Assembly: GCA_025351125.1 (NCBI GenBank)
Contig: JANXWN010000262.1
Location: 1-7,247 of the forward strand
From: Caulobacteraceae bacterium
GTDB lineage: Bacteria > Pseudomonadota > Alphaproteobacteria > Caulobacterales > Caulobacteraceae
Reading direction: 5' to 3'
DNA: 7,247 bases
The translations under genes were made by a program, and so were the position numbers. A model generated the notes under the pieces. It was not told where the DNA came from, did no database searches, and was given only the letters and a program-made list of their open reading frames with translations. Each line of letters starts with the position of its first letter. Positions within the stretch are counted from its first letter, which is position 1. Shown piece by piece: positions 1 through 5,990 of this stretch.

Positions 1-96
1 GGAGTCGCGGACGGGCGCATCAAGTCTGGGCAGTTACTGTTGATGGAAGCGATGGGCGGTGGTTTGACGTGGGGCGCCGTGGTTTTACGCCTATGA
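1..96 (+). CDS. fabH: FabH C-terminus (3-oxoacyl-ACP synthase III), 5' truncated
   Basis: The window opens inside a gene. Frame 1 gives 31 residues ending at TGA (94-96), with [18 protein letters not shown] followed by [10 protein letters not shown]. This matches the conserved C-terminal end of beta-ketoacyl-ACP synthase III (E. coli form: DGRIKPGQ, then an AFGGGFTWG segment). FabH condenses acetyl-CoA with malonyl-ACP to start fatty-acid elongation in the cytosol. The catalytic Cys-His-Asn residues lie upstream of the window and cannot be checked. The gene is followed after 74 bases by ihfA, an order common in alphaproteobacteria (plsX-fabH-ihfA). The gap contains a small hairpin (TGGCT/AGCCA, 115-129) without a T-tract, so there is no clear terminator and co-transcription with ihfA is likely. 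Confidence 0.9.
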   Translation, partial: GVADGRIKSGQLLLMEAMGGGLTWGAVVLRL

Positions 97-170
97 TGAT
101 TTTGCCGCGGGCTTTGGCTCGCGAAGCCATTGACTTGACGACCTAATCTCGGCCATGCAGGTGACGACTG

Positions 171-485
171 ATGGGAATGTTGATGACCAGTAAAACTTTG
201 ACCCGGGCGGATTTAACCGAAGCGCTGCATGAGGAAATCGGGCTGACGCGCCAAGATTGCGCGGGACTGGTGGAGCGCACGCTTGGCTTGGTCGCCGACG
301 CGATGGAGCGCGGCGAGACGGTTAAACTCTCTGGCTTTGGGGTGTTTCAGGTTCGCGCCAAGCGCCAACGCATCGGACGCAATCCGAAAACCGGAGAACC
401 GGCGACGATCGAACCGCGCCGTGTGATTGGTTTTCGCGCCTCGCAAGTCTTAAAAGCGCGAATTGATCGCGCTTTGGCGAAGTAA
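171..485 (+). CDS. ihfA: Integration host factor subunit alpha
   Basis: This is a small DNA-bending protein of the HU/IHF family, 104 aa from this start. IHF-alpha pairs with IHF-beta to bend DNA sharply at specific sites and shapes the nucleoid, transcription, replication and recombination. The N-terminal half holds the dimerisation helices ([17 protein letters not shown], about residues 11-27). The beta-arm carries the family signature GRNPKTGE (69-76), with Pro72 the residue that intercalates into DNA, and the C-terminal helix ends in SQVLKARI. Start choice is uncertain. ATG 171 has a good SD, AGGTGA at 159-164. The family usually begins Met-Thr/Ser-x-Lys-Thr, which corresponds to ATG 183 ([11 protein letters not shown], 100 aa). 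The alpha rather than beta or HU assignment rests on the [10 protein letters not shown] start and the fabH-ihfA-MerR context. It lies 11 bases before the MerR gene. Confidence 0.93.
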   Translation: MGMLMTSKTLTRADLTEALHEEIGLTRQDCAGLVERTLGLVADAMERGETVKLSGFGVFQVRAKRQRIGRNPKTGEPATIEPRRVIGFRASQVLKARIDRALAK

Positions 486-496
486 GATCGCATCGC

Positions 497-877
497 GTGG
501 CCAAGGGACCCAACGCGTTTCGCACCATTTCCGAAGCGGCGCATGAGGTTGGGGTCGCGCAACACGTCCTCCGGTTTTGGGAAACAAAATTCACGTTTAT
601 TAAGCCGATGAAACGAGCGGGCGGCCGGCGCTTTTATCGCCCGCGTGACGTCGCGGTTTTGTCGACGATACGTCAGCGGTTGCACAACGACGGTTTGAGT
701 ATAGCTCAGGTGCAAAAACTACATCGCGACGGGGCCCTAAAATCCTCTAACACGATCAAGCCGGTCGCCGCCGGCGCGCCCCAGGAAGTCGAGATTTCAG
801 GCCGTTCGCGCCTCAGGGCCGCCCTGGCGGACTTGCTGGCGGCCAAAACGCGATTGGATCATTTGCTGCAGGCCTAA
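497..877 (+). CDS. MerR-family transcriptional regulator, small, downstream of ihfA
   Basis: This 126-aa protein starts at GTG (497-499), 11 bases after the ihfA stop, so the two are probably co-transcribed. A MerR-type winged helix-turn-helix fills the N-terminus: helices about 8-33 ([22 protein letters not shown]), the wing with RRFYRPRDV (44-52), then a third and fourth helix to about residue 77 ([18 protein letters not shown]). A linker follows, and a short C-terminal helix (about 104-125, [20 protein letters not shown]) that probably makes the dimer coiled coil. There is no cysteine, so it lacks the thiol metal ligands of MerR, CueR or ZntR, and no sizeable effector domain. It resembles the uncharacterised MerR-like protein found after ihfA in many alphaproteobacteria. 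Its targets and ligand are unknown. The SD is weak (AAGA at 486), which fits translational coupling to ihfA. Confidence 0.88.
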   Translation: MAKGPNAFRTISEAAHEVGVAQHVLRFWETKFTFIKPMKRAGGRRFYRPRDVAVLSTIRQRLHNDGLSIAQVQKLHRDGALKSSNTIKPVAAGAPQEVEISGRSRLRAALADLLAAKTRLDHLLQA

Positions 878-896
878 AGCCGGTCGGGATTTGCGA

Positions 897-925
897 TTGC
901 TCCACCCGATACGCCTCTCTATAAG
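897..925 (+). promoter_or_regulatory. Candidate promoter of tRNA-Pro
   Basis: TATAAG at 920-925 matches five of six positions of the -10 consensus. It lies 17 bases after a weak -35-like TTGCTC (897-902). Transcription would start near 932, about ten bases before the mature tRNA. The stretch after the -10 (GGGCGCTCC) is GC-rich, like the discriminators of stringently controlled stable-RNA promoters. The -35 match is poor, so the call rests on the -10, spacing and position. Confidence 0.4.
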
Positions 926-942
926 GGCGCTCCTCCCTGCAT

Positions 943-1019
<77 letters not shown>

Positions 1020-1023
1020 TTTT

Positions 1024-1041
1024 CGCCTCAATTGTGAGGCG
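1024..1041 (+). other. Hairpin between tRNA-Pro and ctaA
   Basis: CGCCTCA (1024-1030) and TGAGGCG (1035-1041) form a perfect 7-bp stem with loop ATTG, starting four bases after the tRNA CCA end. No T-tract follows, so it is a poor rho-independent terminator. It may act as a weak attenuator, a processing boundary for the tRNA 3' end, or a 5' stabiliser of a ctaA mRNA. The ctaA SD (AGGGA, 1046-1050) begins five bases after it. Confidence 0.6.
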
Positions 1042-1053
1042 TAGCAGGGAAAG

Positions 1054-2142
1054 ATGATCGGCAAAATTCAAGCCGTGACGACAAGACCTCCGGTGTTTTC
1101 CGCGGCCGCGCCGACAGGGGACACCGGGCGTTCACCTCTCGCGGCGGCATGGTTGTATTCCGTGGCGGCGATGGTCGTGGCCATGGTGGTGGTCGGGGGC
1201 GCGACGCGTCTCACAGGTTCCGGCCTGTCGATTACGCAGTGGAAACCGCTGTTGGGGGCCCTGCCGCCCTTGTCGGACGCAGCCTGGGCGGATGTGTTTC
1301 ACCGCTATCAGGCAACGTCGCAGTATCATCTCGTCAATCGCGGTATGACGCTCGCAGGCTTTAAGCCGATATTCTGGTGGGAATGGACGCATCGTTTGCT
1401 GGGGCGCGGCCTAGGCTTAGTCTTCGCGGCGCCGTTCGTCGCCCTGATCATAACGCGTCGGTTGCCGGCGCGTCTGATTCCCGCTTGTGTCATTCTGTTG
1501 GTTTTGGGCGGTTTGCAGGGTCTGGTGGGTTGGTGGATGGTTGAGAGCGGCCTCGACGGGCGTGTGCTCGTCGCGCCCGAGCGTCTCGCGACGCACTTGG
1601 GATTGGCGTTATTGCTGCTTGGCGCCTTGGTCTGGACTGGAATGGACGCGGCGGCGGGCGCGCTGTCGCCGCAGCGGCGTCGACATGACGGCTGGAAAGT
1701 CGCCGGGGGTTTCTTCGCCGGCGGCGTTTATCTGCAGTGTTTGATGGGTGCACTCGTGGCGGGCAACCAAGCGGGTCTTCTCAACAGCGATTGGCCGATG
1801 ATGTCTGGCAAGGTAATCCCGGGCGACTACTGGCAAGGCGGGCTGTGGGCGACCTTGGCCCACGGCGTCGCCGCCGTTCAGTTCAATCACCGTCTGCTGG
1901 CCTATGCCCTAAGCGTTTTTGCTCTGGCCCTTGTCTTCATCAGCCTTCGATCAGCGAGGGCGGGAGACGATATTCGCGACTTGTGCCTCTTGATTGGCGG
2001 CGTGGTTTTTATGCAAGTGGTTTTGGGCGTCGCGACCTTGTTTTCCGTCGTGGCTCTGCCGATTGCTTTGCTGCATCAGCTTACCGCCGCCATTCTCTTT
2101 ACGTCGGCGGTCGCGTTGACGTGGCGCGCCCAGAGGATTTGA
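1054..2142 (+). CDS. ctaA: Heme A synthase (COX15/CtaA family)
   Basis: This 362-aa integral membrane protein converts heme O to heme A for aa3-type cytochrome c oxidase by oxidising the C8 methyl group to a formyl. Hydrophobic segments run through the whole length (about 32-51, 117-134, 140-161, 178-197, 216-236, 281-298, 310-333, 336-356), consistent with eight membrane helices. The conserved loop [18 protein letters not shown] (48-65) follows the first helix. The four expected heme-ligand histidines are present: H113 (EWTHR), H181 (ATHLG), H279 (FNHRLLAY) and H341 (LLHQLTAA), and the [11 protein letters not shown] loop (238-247) is intact. It lacks the cysteine pair seen in Bacillus CtaA, as expected for the alphaproteobacterial and mitochondrial type. 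The start is supported by AGGGA at 1046-1050. No oxidase gene lies in the window, so the gene stands apart from a cta operon. Confidence 0.96.
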   Translation: MIGKIQAVTTRPPVFSAAAPTGDTGRSPLAAAWLYSVAAMVVAMVVVGGATRLTGSGLSITQWKPLLGALPPLSDAAWADVFHRYQATSQYHLVNRGMTLAGFKPIFWWEWTHRLLGRGLGLVFAAPFVALIITRRLPARLIPACVILLVLGGLQGLVGWWMVESGLDGRVLVAPERLATHLGLALLLLGALVWTGMDAAAGALSPQRRRHDGWKVAGGFFAGGVYLQCLMGALVAGNQAGLLNSDWPMMSGKVIPGDYWQGGLWATLAHGVAAVQFNHRLLAYALSVFALALVFISLRSARAGDDIRDLCLLIGGVVFMQVVLGVATLFSVVALPIALLHQLTAAILFTSAVALTWRAQRI

Positions 2143-2144
2143 CA

Positions 2145-2160
2145 GGGTAACATATTACCC
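2145..2160. repeat. Perfect inverted repeat GGGTAA-CATA-TTACCC
   Basis: Two 6-bp arms are separated by four bases, starting two bases after the ctaA stop codon (2140-2142). As RNA it folds into a small hairpin, but no T-tract follows (AATGAAAC), so it is not a standard intrinsic terminator. As DNA it has the form of a 16-bp operator for a dimeric regulator. It lies about 55 bases upstream of the putative rplM -35 box. Its function is unknown. Confidence 0.6.
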
Positions 2161-2215
2161 AATGAAACTCTTGAGGAAATTCTAAGGGTTGAGGGCGTTT
2201 TGAAGCGCATTTCGC

Positions 2216-2242
2216 TTGACACAAATCGCCCCGCTCTTTAAC
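2216..2242 (+). promoter_or_regulatory. Candidate promoter of rplM-rpsI
   Basis: TTGACA (2216-2221) is a perfect -35 consensus. The best -10-like hexamer downstream is TTTAAC (2237-2242), with a short 15-base spacer, or TTAACA with 16. The GC-rich GCCGCGCC after it resembles the discriminators of stringently controlled ribosomal promoters. Transcription from here gives a leader of about 60 nt before the rplM ATG. A short inverted repeat, AAGCG/CGCTT (2203-2217), overlaps the -35. Confidence 0.5.
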
Positions 2243-2243
2243 A

Positions 2244-2293
2244 GCCGCGCCTTAATCGGCGTGTCGCCTTTGGCGGCGACGGTGTTTTTCACC
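2244..2293 (+). promoter_or_regulatory. Structured 5' leader of rplM (tandem hairpins)
   Basis: Three short stems follow one another before the rplM start: GCCG/CGGC (2244-2260, 9-nt loop), GTCGCC/GGCGAC (2263-2280, 6-nt loop TTTGGC, perfect 6-bp stem) and GGTG/CACC (2281-2293, loop TTTTT). The last two abut and could stack. In E. coli the rplM leader is a target of feedback repression by L13. Whether this leader works that way is inference, since I see no recognised consensus. The SD before ATG 2309 is weak (AAAG, 2302-2305), which fits translation controlled by leader structure. Confidence 0.4.
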
Positions 2294-2308
2294 CGGACAT
2301 TAAAGACC

Positions 2309-2785
2309 ATGATCACCAAGACCACCACCTATGTGAAGGCCGCGACCGTTGAAAAAGCTTGGATACTGATTGACGCGCAAGACGTGGTGGTCGGTCGTCT
2401 GGCCAGCTTTATCGCCATGCGTCTTCGCGGTAAGCACCGCGCCGACTATACGCCCAATGTCGATTGCGGCGACAACGTCGTGGTGATCAACGCCGACAAG
2501 GTAAAGTTCACCGGTCGCAAGCTCGAACAAAAAACCTACTATTGGCATACCGGCCACCCGGGCGGCGTCAAGCAGCGGACGGCCGGTAAGATCCTGGATG
2601 GTCGTTTCCCAGAGCGCGTGCTCGAAAAGGCCGTTGAGCGCATGCTCCCCAAAGAAAGCCCCCTGGCGCGCAAACAGATGACGCATCTGAAACTTTATAA
2701 CGGCGCGGACCACCCGCATGAGGCGCAAAACCCCACGTCGGTCGATTTCGCCGCCTTGAACACTAAAAACGCCCGGAGCCAGTAA
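2309..2785 (+). CDS. rplM: 50S ribosomal protein L13
   Basis: The product is 158 aa and is one of the early-assembling proteins of the large ribosomal subunit, binding 23S rRNA. Conserved L13 features are [17 protein letters not shown] (17-33), the [23 protein letters not shown] stretch (38-64), [10 protein letters not shown] (77-86), the [15 protein letters not shown] signature (100-114) and the C-terminal [11 protein letters not shown] (132-142). The frame is open back to a TTG at 2216, but that codon is the T-T-G of the putative -35 box. The extension up to 2309 has no L13 similarity and would overrun the usual length. ATG 2309 gives the usual alphaproteobacterial N-terminus and length. 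It is the first gene of an operon with rpsI, two bases downstream. Confidence 0.97.
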   Translation: MITKTTTYVKAATVEKAWILIDAQDVVVGRLASFIAMRLRGKHRADYTPNVDCGDNVVVINADKVKFTGRKLEQKTYYWHTGHPGGVKQRTAGKILDGRFPERVLEKAVERMLPKESPLARKQMTHLKLYNGADHPHEAQNPTSVDFAALNTKNARSQ

Positions 2786-2787
2786 TC

Positions 2788-3261
2788 ATGACCGAATCAC
2801 ACGGCCTTGAGGCTCTTCAGAGCCTGTCGTCCAATCCCGCGCCGGACGCCGTGCGCGAGCCGCAGATCGATAAAGACGGCCGGGCCTACGCCACCGGCAA
2901 GCGTAAGAACGCGGTGGCGCGCGTGTGGATAAAGCCGGGCCGCGGTACGATCACCATCAATGGTCGTGATCAGGAAACCTATTTCGCGCGACCCGTGCTG
3001 CGGATGATGTTGGCGCAACCTATGCAAGTGACCGATCGCGTGGGGCAATTCGACGTCGTCGCCACCGTTGAAGGCTCCGGGCTTTCGGGCCAGGCCGGGG
3101 CCATCCGGCACGGCATTTCCAAGGCTCTGACTTATTATGAACCTAGTCTGCGCACTCTGTTGAAGCCGCACGGTTTCCTGACCCGCGACAGCCGAATTGT
3201 CGAGCGCAAGAAATACGGCAAGGCCAAGGCCCGCCGCAGTTTCCAGTTCTCCAAGCGTTAA
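2788..3261 (+). CDS. rpsI: 30S ribosomal protein S9
   Basis: The product is 157 aa, a head protein of the small subunit whose C-terminal tail reaches the P-site tRNA. The S9 core starts at about residue 33: [19 protein letters not shown] (33-51), the [10 protein letters not shown] loop (57-66), the S9 signature around [19 protein letters not shown] (96-114), then [20 protein letters not shown] and the invariant SKR end (155-157). The first 30 or so residues are an acidic, poorly conserved extension that is normal in alphaproteobacterial S9. The gene starts two bases after the rplM stop. Its SD (CGGAG, 2775-2779) lies in the rplM 3' end, so the two are translationally coupled. A strong intrinsic terminator follows. 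Confidence 0.97.
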   Translation: MTESHGLEALQSLSSNPAPDAVREPQIDKDGRAYATGKRKNAVARVWIKPGRGTITINGRDQETYFARPVLRMMLAQPMQVTDRVGQFDVVATVEGSGLSGQAGAIRHGISKALTYYEPSLRTLLKPHGFLTRDSRIVERKKYGKAKARRSFQFSKR

Positions 3262-3274
3262 CAGGGCCCCGGAG

Positions 3275-3298
3275 CGCGGGCGCCTCGCCCGCGTCTTT
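3275..3298 (+). terminator. Rho-independent terminator after rpsI
   Basis: CGCGGGCG (3275-3282) pairs perfectly with CGCCCGCG (3286-3293) around a CCT loop, giving an 8-bp all-GC stem, followed directly by the T-rich TCTTT (3294-3298). It starts 13 bases after the rpsI stop and should end the ribosomal operon, though read-through into argC is possible. The T-tract is short and interrupted. Confidence 0.8.
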
Positions 3299-3312
3299 CA
3301 TTGTATGCGGGC

Positions 3313-3378
3313 ATGGCGCGCCGGCGCTCCTTTCTATTCGAAGGAGTTCGCGGCCATGGTCGCCAAGGTGTTCATTGA
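3313..3378 (+). CDS. Possible arginine-rich short upstream ORF of argC
   Basis: ATG 3313 opens a 21-codon frame, out of frame with argC, that begins MARRRSFLF, runs through the argC SD and start, and stops at TGA 3376-3378. It has five arginine codons, three of them consecutive (3319-3327) immediately before the anti-SD arm of the argC hairpin. This is the geometry expected of an arginine-sensing leader peptide. However, there is no convincing SD, only GCGGG two bases upstream, and arginine codons are common by chance in GC-rich DNA. Treat it as a hypothesis. Confidence 0.2.
   Translation: MARRRSFLFEGVRGHGRQGVH
3327..3346 (+). promoter_or_regulatory. argC Shine-Dalgarno site and sequestering hairpin
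   Basis: AAGGAG (3341-3346) is a near-perfect SD nine bases before the argC ATG (3356), and it decides that start. The upstream CTCCTT (3327-3332) is its exact complement, with an 8-nt loop (TCTATTCG), so the mRNA can hide the ribosome binding site in a 6-bp stem (one more G-U pair is possible). This suggests translational control of argC. Whether the stem is stable enough to matter has not been calculated. Confidence 0.6.
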
Positions 3379-4303
3379 CGGCGAGGCGGGAACGACCGGC
3401 TTGCGCATTCGCGAGCGGTTGGCGGGCCGCGCGGATATTGCGCTGATCAGTATCGATCCGACGCGGCGCAAAGACCCCGCCGCCCGTCGAGAGCTTTTGA
3501 ACGACGCCGATCTTGTGATCCTGTGCCTGCCCGATGAGGCGGCGCGTGAGGCGGTCGGTCTGATCGGCAGTCCGGCGGTCAAGGTCATCGACGCTTCGAG
3601 CGCCCATCGGGTTGCGCCGGGCTGGACTTACGGTTTTGCGGAAATGTCCAAGACCCAACGTGCGGCCGTGACCGGGGCGACGCGGGTTAGTAACCCCGGA
3701 TGCTATCCGACCGGCTTCATCGCCCTGGTAAAGCCCCTGGTGGATGCGGGATTACTGCCGGCCGCTTGGCCGGTCACCGTCAACGCCGTGTCTGGCTATT
3801 CCGGCGGCGGCAAGTCGATGATCGCCGAGTTCGAGGATGCGGCCTCGTCCGCCTTCACCCGCGCCGCCTATCGGATCTACGCCACCGGCCTGATGCACAA
3901 ACACGTGCCTGAAATGCAGGTCTACACGGGCTTAGCGGCAGCCCCGTTGTTCGCCCCGGCGGTCGGACGCTTCCATCAGGGCATGATCGTCGAGATTCCG
4001 CTGCATCTTTCGGCGTTGACGGGCGCCCCGAAGCTCGCCGATCTGCACGCCGCGCTGGCGGACGCCTACGCGGGCGAAGCTTTCGTGCGCGTCGCCCCGT
4101 TCGCCGAATGCGCCGCGACCGCAACCCTCGATCCCGAACGTCTCAACGGCACGAACACGATGGACCTGTTCGCATTCGGCTCCGAAACGCTCGGCCAGGC
4201 GCGGTTGGTCGCGGTATTGGACAACCTCGGCAAGGGCGCCTCGGGGGCGGCGGTACAGAACATGAATTTGATGTTGGGATTGGCGGAGCGGACGGGGCTG
4301 TAG
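3356..4303 (+). CDS. argC: N-acetyl-gamma-glutamyl-phosphate reductase, type 2
   Basis: This 315-aa cytosolic enzyme carries out the third step of arginine synthesis, the NADPH-dependent reduction of N-acetyl-glutamyl-phosphate to the semialdehyde. The Rossmann fold starts at once: [19 protein letters not shown] (4-22) with the GxxGTTG nucleotide loop. The catalytic cysteine is C116 in SNPGCYPTG (112-120). [10 protein letters not shown] (147-156), LMHKHVPEM (179-187, with H181 and H183) and GRFHQGM (204-210) line the active site in the family. The length and the short N-terminus are those of the type 2 AGPR found in alphaproteobacteria, not the roughly 340-aa E. coli type. An in-frame ATG at 3305 would add 17 residues (starting [10 protein letters not shown]), but the AAGGAG at 3341-3346 and the family N-terminus favour 3356. 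It follows the rpsI terminator by about 58 bases and may depend on read-through or an unseen promoter. Confidence 0.96.
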   Translation: MVAKVFIDGEAGTTGLRIRERLAGRADIALISIDPTRRKDPAARRELLNDADLVILCLPDEAAREAVGLIGSPAVKVIDASSAHRVAPGWTYGFAEMSKTQRAAVTGATRVSNPGCYPTGFIALVKPLVDAGLLPAAWPVTVNAVSGYSGGGKSMIAEFEDAASSAFTRAAYRIYATGLMHKHVPEMQVYTGLAAAPLFAPAVGRFHQGMIVEIPLHLSALTGAPKLADLHAALADAYAGEAFVRVAPFAECAATATLDPERLNGTNTMDLFAFGSETLGQARLVAVLDNLGKGASGAAVQNMNLMLGLAERTGL

Positions 4304-4352
4304 CCAAGCCTAAAGACCGACGTTCCGCGCTCCAAAAAAAACGTCATAGCCA

Positions 4353-4452
4353 GGCGTCAGTCCCGGCTACCCATTTGGCTCGCCTTCGGGGTGTGGCCGC
4401 GCCGGCGCGACCATTGCGTGATCGCGCCGAATGGCTCCCCGGGACTTACGCC
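4353..4452. other. Unidentified self-complementary element, candidate structured RNA
   Basis: This is the main content of the 244-base gene-free gap 4304-4547. The outer arms GGCGTCAGTCCCGG (4353-4366) and CCGGGACTTACGCC (4439-4452) pair at 13 of 14 positions, with one mismatch (C4358/T4447). After a symmetrical 4x4 internal loop, CCATTTGGC (4371-4379) pairs with GCCGAATGG (4426-4434), with one G-U pair. Inside lie GCGA/TCGC (4407-4410/4422-4425) around an 11-nt loop, and a C(UUCG)G tetraloop (4384-4389). The whole could fold as one 100-nt rod with a branched tip. It does not look like SRP RNA, RNase P, tmRNA or a riboswitch I know. Alternatives are a MITE-like element with imperfect 14-bp terminal repeats (no target duplication seen), or a minus-strand transcript, since eight Ts (complement of 4334-4341) lie 11 bases beyond the stem on that strand. 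Confidence 0.5.
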
Positions 4453-4474
4453 CGTGGACGACGGTGGGCGGGGT

Positions 4475-4520
4475 TTGTCTGAAGGGAAACGCATCCGCCG
4501 CTAGACAATGACTTGATCAA
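4475..4520. repeat. Inverted repeats upstream of lipA
   Basis: TTGTCT (4475-4480) and AGACAA (4503-4508) are exact inverted copies 22 bases apart. Just after them is the 8-bp palindrome TTGATCAA (4513-4520). Both lie within 75 bases upstream of the lipA ATG, where promoter and operator sites are expected. I could not place a convincing -35/-10 pair here: TAGACA at 4502-4507 is a 5/6 match to -35, but no -10 follows at the right distance. Confidence 0.35.
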
Positions 4521-4547
4521 TCCCCCCAAAACACCGATTTATCCCTT

Positions 4548-5510
4548 ATGACCCTCGTCATCGACAAGAATTCCGCGCGCGTCGTGCGCCATCCGGAGAA
4601 ACAGGCACGGCCCGATACGCCGATCCTTCGCAAGCCTGATTGGCTGCGCGTCCGCGCCCCAGGATCCATCGGCTACAACGAAACGCGGCGGATCGTGAAG
4701 GATCACGGTCTCGTCACTGTTTGTGAAGAGGCGGCCTGCCCCAATATCGGTGAGTGCTGGAGTGTGTCGCACGCCACCATGATGATTATGGGCGATACCT
4801 GCACTCGCGCTTGCGCATTTTGCAATGTTTCCACGGGTTTGCCCGGACCACTTGATGCCGGCGAACCGCGCCGGGTGGGCGAAGCAGTGGCGCTGATGGG
4901 TCTAACCCATGTGGTGATCACTTCGGTGGACCGCGACGATCTGGCTGACGGTGGCGCGGGGCATTTCGCCGATACGGTGCGGGCGATCCGCTTGACCGCC
5001 CCCCGAACCACCATCGAGATTCTCACCCCGGATTTTCTACGTAAGCCCTCGGCGGCGGCGGAATGCGTGATCGATTCGGGGCCGGACGTTTTCAATCACA
5101 ACCTTGAAACCGTGCCGCGGCTCTATCTGACCATCCGGCCGGGCGCGCGCTATTATCAATCCCTGCGTTTGCTCGAGCGCGTCAAGGATCGCGCGCCGGA
5201 TATGTTCACCAAATCTGGTTTGATGGTAGGTCTTGGAGAATCCAAGGAGGAGGTGATGCAGGTGATGGATGATATGCGCGTCGCTGGCGTCGATTTTCTC
5301 ACCATCGGTCAATATCTGCAGCCTACCCGCAAACATGCCCCCATCGACCGGTTCGTGACCCCGGACGAATTCGCCACCTTAGAGACGATTGCCCGTTCAA
5401 AGGGTTTCTTGATGGTGTCGTCGAGCCCCCTGACACGTTCGTCGCACCACGCGGGCGAAGATTTCGCGCGCCTCAAGGCGGCCCGGGTCGCGCTCCGGGC
5501 TGTCGCCTAA
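4548..5510 (+). CDS. lipA: Lipoyl synthase (radical SAM)
   Basis: This 320-aa enzyme inserts two sulfurs at C6 and C8 of protein-bound octanoyl groups, making the lipoyl cofactor of pyruvate and 2-oxoglutarate dehydrogenases and the glycine cleavage system. The auxiliary 4Fe-4S cluster that donates sulfur is ligated by C59, C64 and C70 ([13 protein letters not shown]), with a serine of the C-terminal RSSHHA motif (297-302) as fourth ligand. The radical-SAM cluster motif CxxxCxxC is C85, C89, C92 ([11 protein letters not shown]). [12 protein letters not shown] and GLMVGLGES are also conserved. Length and N-terminus ([21 protein letters not shown]) are typical of alphaproteobacteria. No SD is visible before ATG 4548, so a leaderless or structured mRNA is possible. 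The COQ10-like gene follows after 11 bases. The pdh or lpd genes often next to lipA are absent here. Confidence 0.97.
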   Translation: MTLVIDKNSARVVRHPEKQARPDTPILRKPDWLRVRAPGSIGYNETRRIVKDHGLVTVCEEAACPNIGECWSVSHATMMIMGDTCTRACAFCNVSTGLPGPLDAGEPRRVGEAVALMGLTHVVITSVDRDDLADGGAGHFADTVRAIRLTAPRTTIEILTPDFLRKPSAAAECVIDSGPDVFNHNLETVPRLYLTIRPGARYYQSLRLLERVKDRAPDMFTKSGLMVGLGESKEEVMQVMDDMRVAGVDFLTIGQYLQPTRKHAPIDRFVTPDEFATLETIARSKGFLMVSSSPLTRSSHHAGEDFARLKAARVALRAVA

Positions 5511-5521
5511 GATCCCGCGCG

Positions 5522-5965
5522 TTGCGCCAATCCCTGACACGTCGTTTGCCGTACACACCCGATCAACTCTACGAATTGGTGGGAGACGTAGAACGATATC
5601 CCGAATTTGTTCCGTGGGTGACAACCTTAACGGCCTGGAACCGCAAGACCGACCCAGACGACGTCACCACGCTCGACGCCCAGGCAAACGTCAAATTCGC
5701 CATTGTTCATGAGCGGTTTTCCACCAAAGTTACATTGAATAGGCCAGCGTTGACGATTGACGTCGCTTTGATTTCCGGGCCGTTTAAGCGATTGCAGAAC
5801 CGTTGGCGGTTCACACCTGACGGAGAAGGAAGCCGTCTCGATTTCCAGATTGATTGCGAGTTTCGTTCACGTATTCTCGAACGTCTATTGGCGCTCAATG
5901 CCGGCTACGCGGTTAGTCGTTTAATGGCGTGCTTTGAGGCGCGGGCGGCGGGCCTGTATCAATAG
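5522..5965 (+). CDS. RatA/COQ10-family START-domain protein (ubiquinone-binding)
   Basis: This 147-aa protein is of the SRPBCC/START superfamily, with a hydrophobic cavity for a lipid ligand. The hallmark N-terminus RRLPYTPDQLYELVGDVERYPEFVPW (7-32) and the GPFKRLQNRWRF strand (86-97) are those of the Coq10/RatA family, and the C-terminal amphipathic helix starts at about 115. In mitochondria and alphaproteobacteria Coq10 homologues bind ubiquinone and support its use in respiration. The name RatA comes from an E. coli homologue reported to block 70S ribosome assembly. No antitoxin partner is present, so a quinone role is more likely here. The start is TTG 5522, the only in-frame start before the conserved region. 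It has no SD and lies 11 bases after the lipA stop, suggesting coupling to lipA translation. Confidence 0.9.
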   Translation: MRQSLTRRLPYTPDQLYELVGDVERYPEFVPWVTTLTAWNRKTDPDDVTTLDAQANVKFAIVHERFSTKVTLNRPALTIDVALISGPFKRLQNRWRFTPDGEGSRLDFQIDCEFRSRILERLLALNAGYAVSRLMACFEARAAGLYQ

Positions 5966-5990
5966 TGTCGTATTTGCGCTGAGGTGAACC

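Noticed and set aside
347..715. 122-aa minus-strand ORF across ihfA and the MerR gene
   Set aside because: It is antisense to two conserved genes and has no recognisable protein features.
884..909. TCGGG/CCCGA inverted repeat after the MerR gene as terminator
   Set aside because: It has only five base pairs, a 16-base loop and no T-tract, and it overlaps the tRNA promoter region.
1737..2150. 137-aa ORF within ctaA
   Set aside because: It is a low-complexity Arg/Gly-rich alternative frame inside a well-conserved gene.
2216..2308. N-terminal extension of L13 from TTG 2216
   Set aside because: The added 31 residues have no L13 similarity, the TTG is part of a consensus -35 box, and ATG 2309 gives the normal 158-aa protein.
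3197..3355. Extension of ArgC upstream of 3356 (open back to 3197, or ATG 3305)
   Set aside because: It would overlap rpsI and its terminator. The strong SD AAGGAG and the family N-terminus both point to ATG 3356.
4353..4452. SRP RNA or 6S RNA identity for the structured element
   Set aside because: The conserved SRP loop (GGAAGGAAGCAGC-like) is absent. The element is shorter than 6S RNA, and its small symmetrical loop is not a convincing 6S open-complex mimic.
4108..4482. 124-aa + strand ORF overlapping the argC 3' end and the gap
   Set aside because: It is an Arg/Gly-rich shadow frame of argC that runs on into the structured gap, with no recognisable domain. The gap is better explained by base pairing.
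5522..5965. Toxin-antitoxin module (RatA toxin)
   Set aside because: There is no second small gene beside it; the neighbours are lipA and an EVE gene. The Coq10-like quinone-binding role fits better than a toxin.
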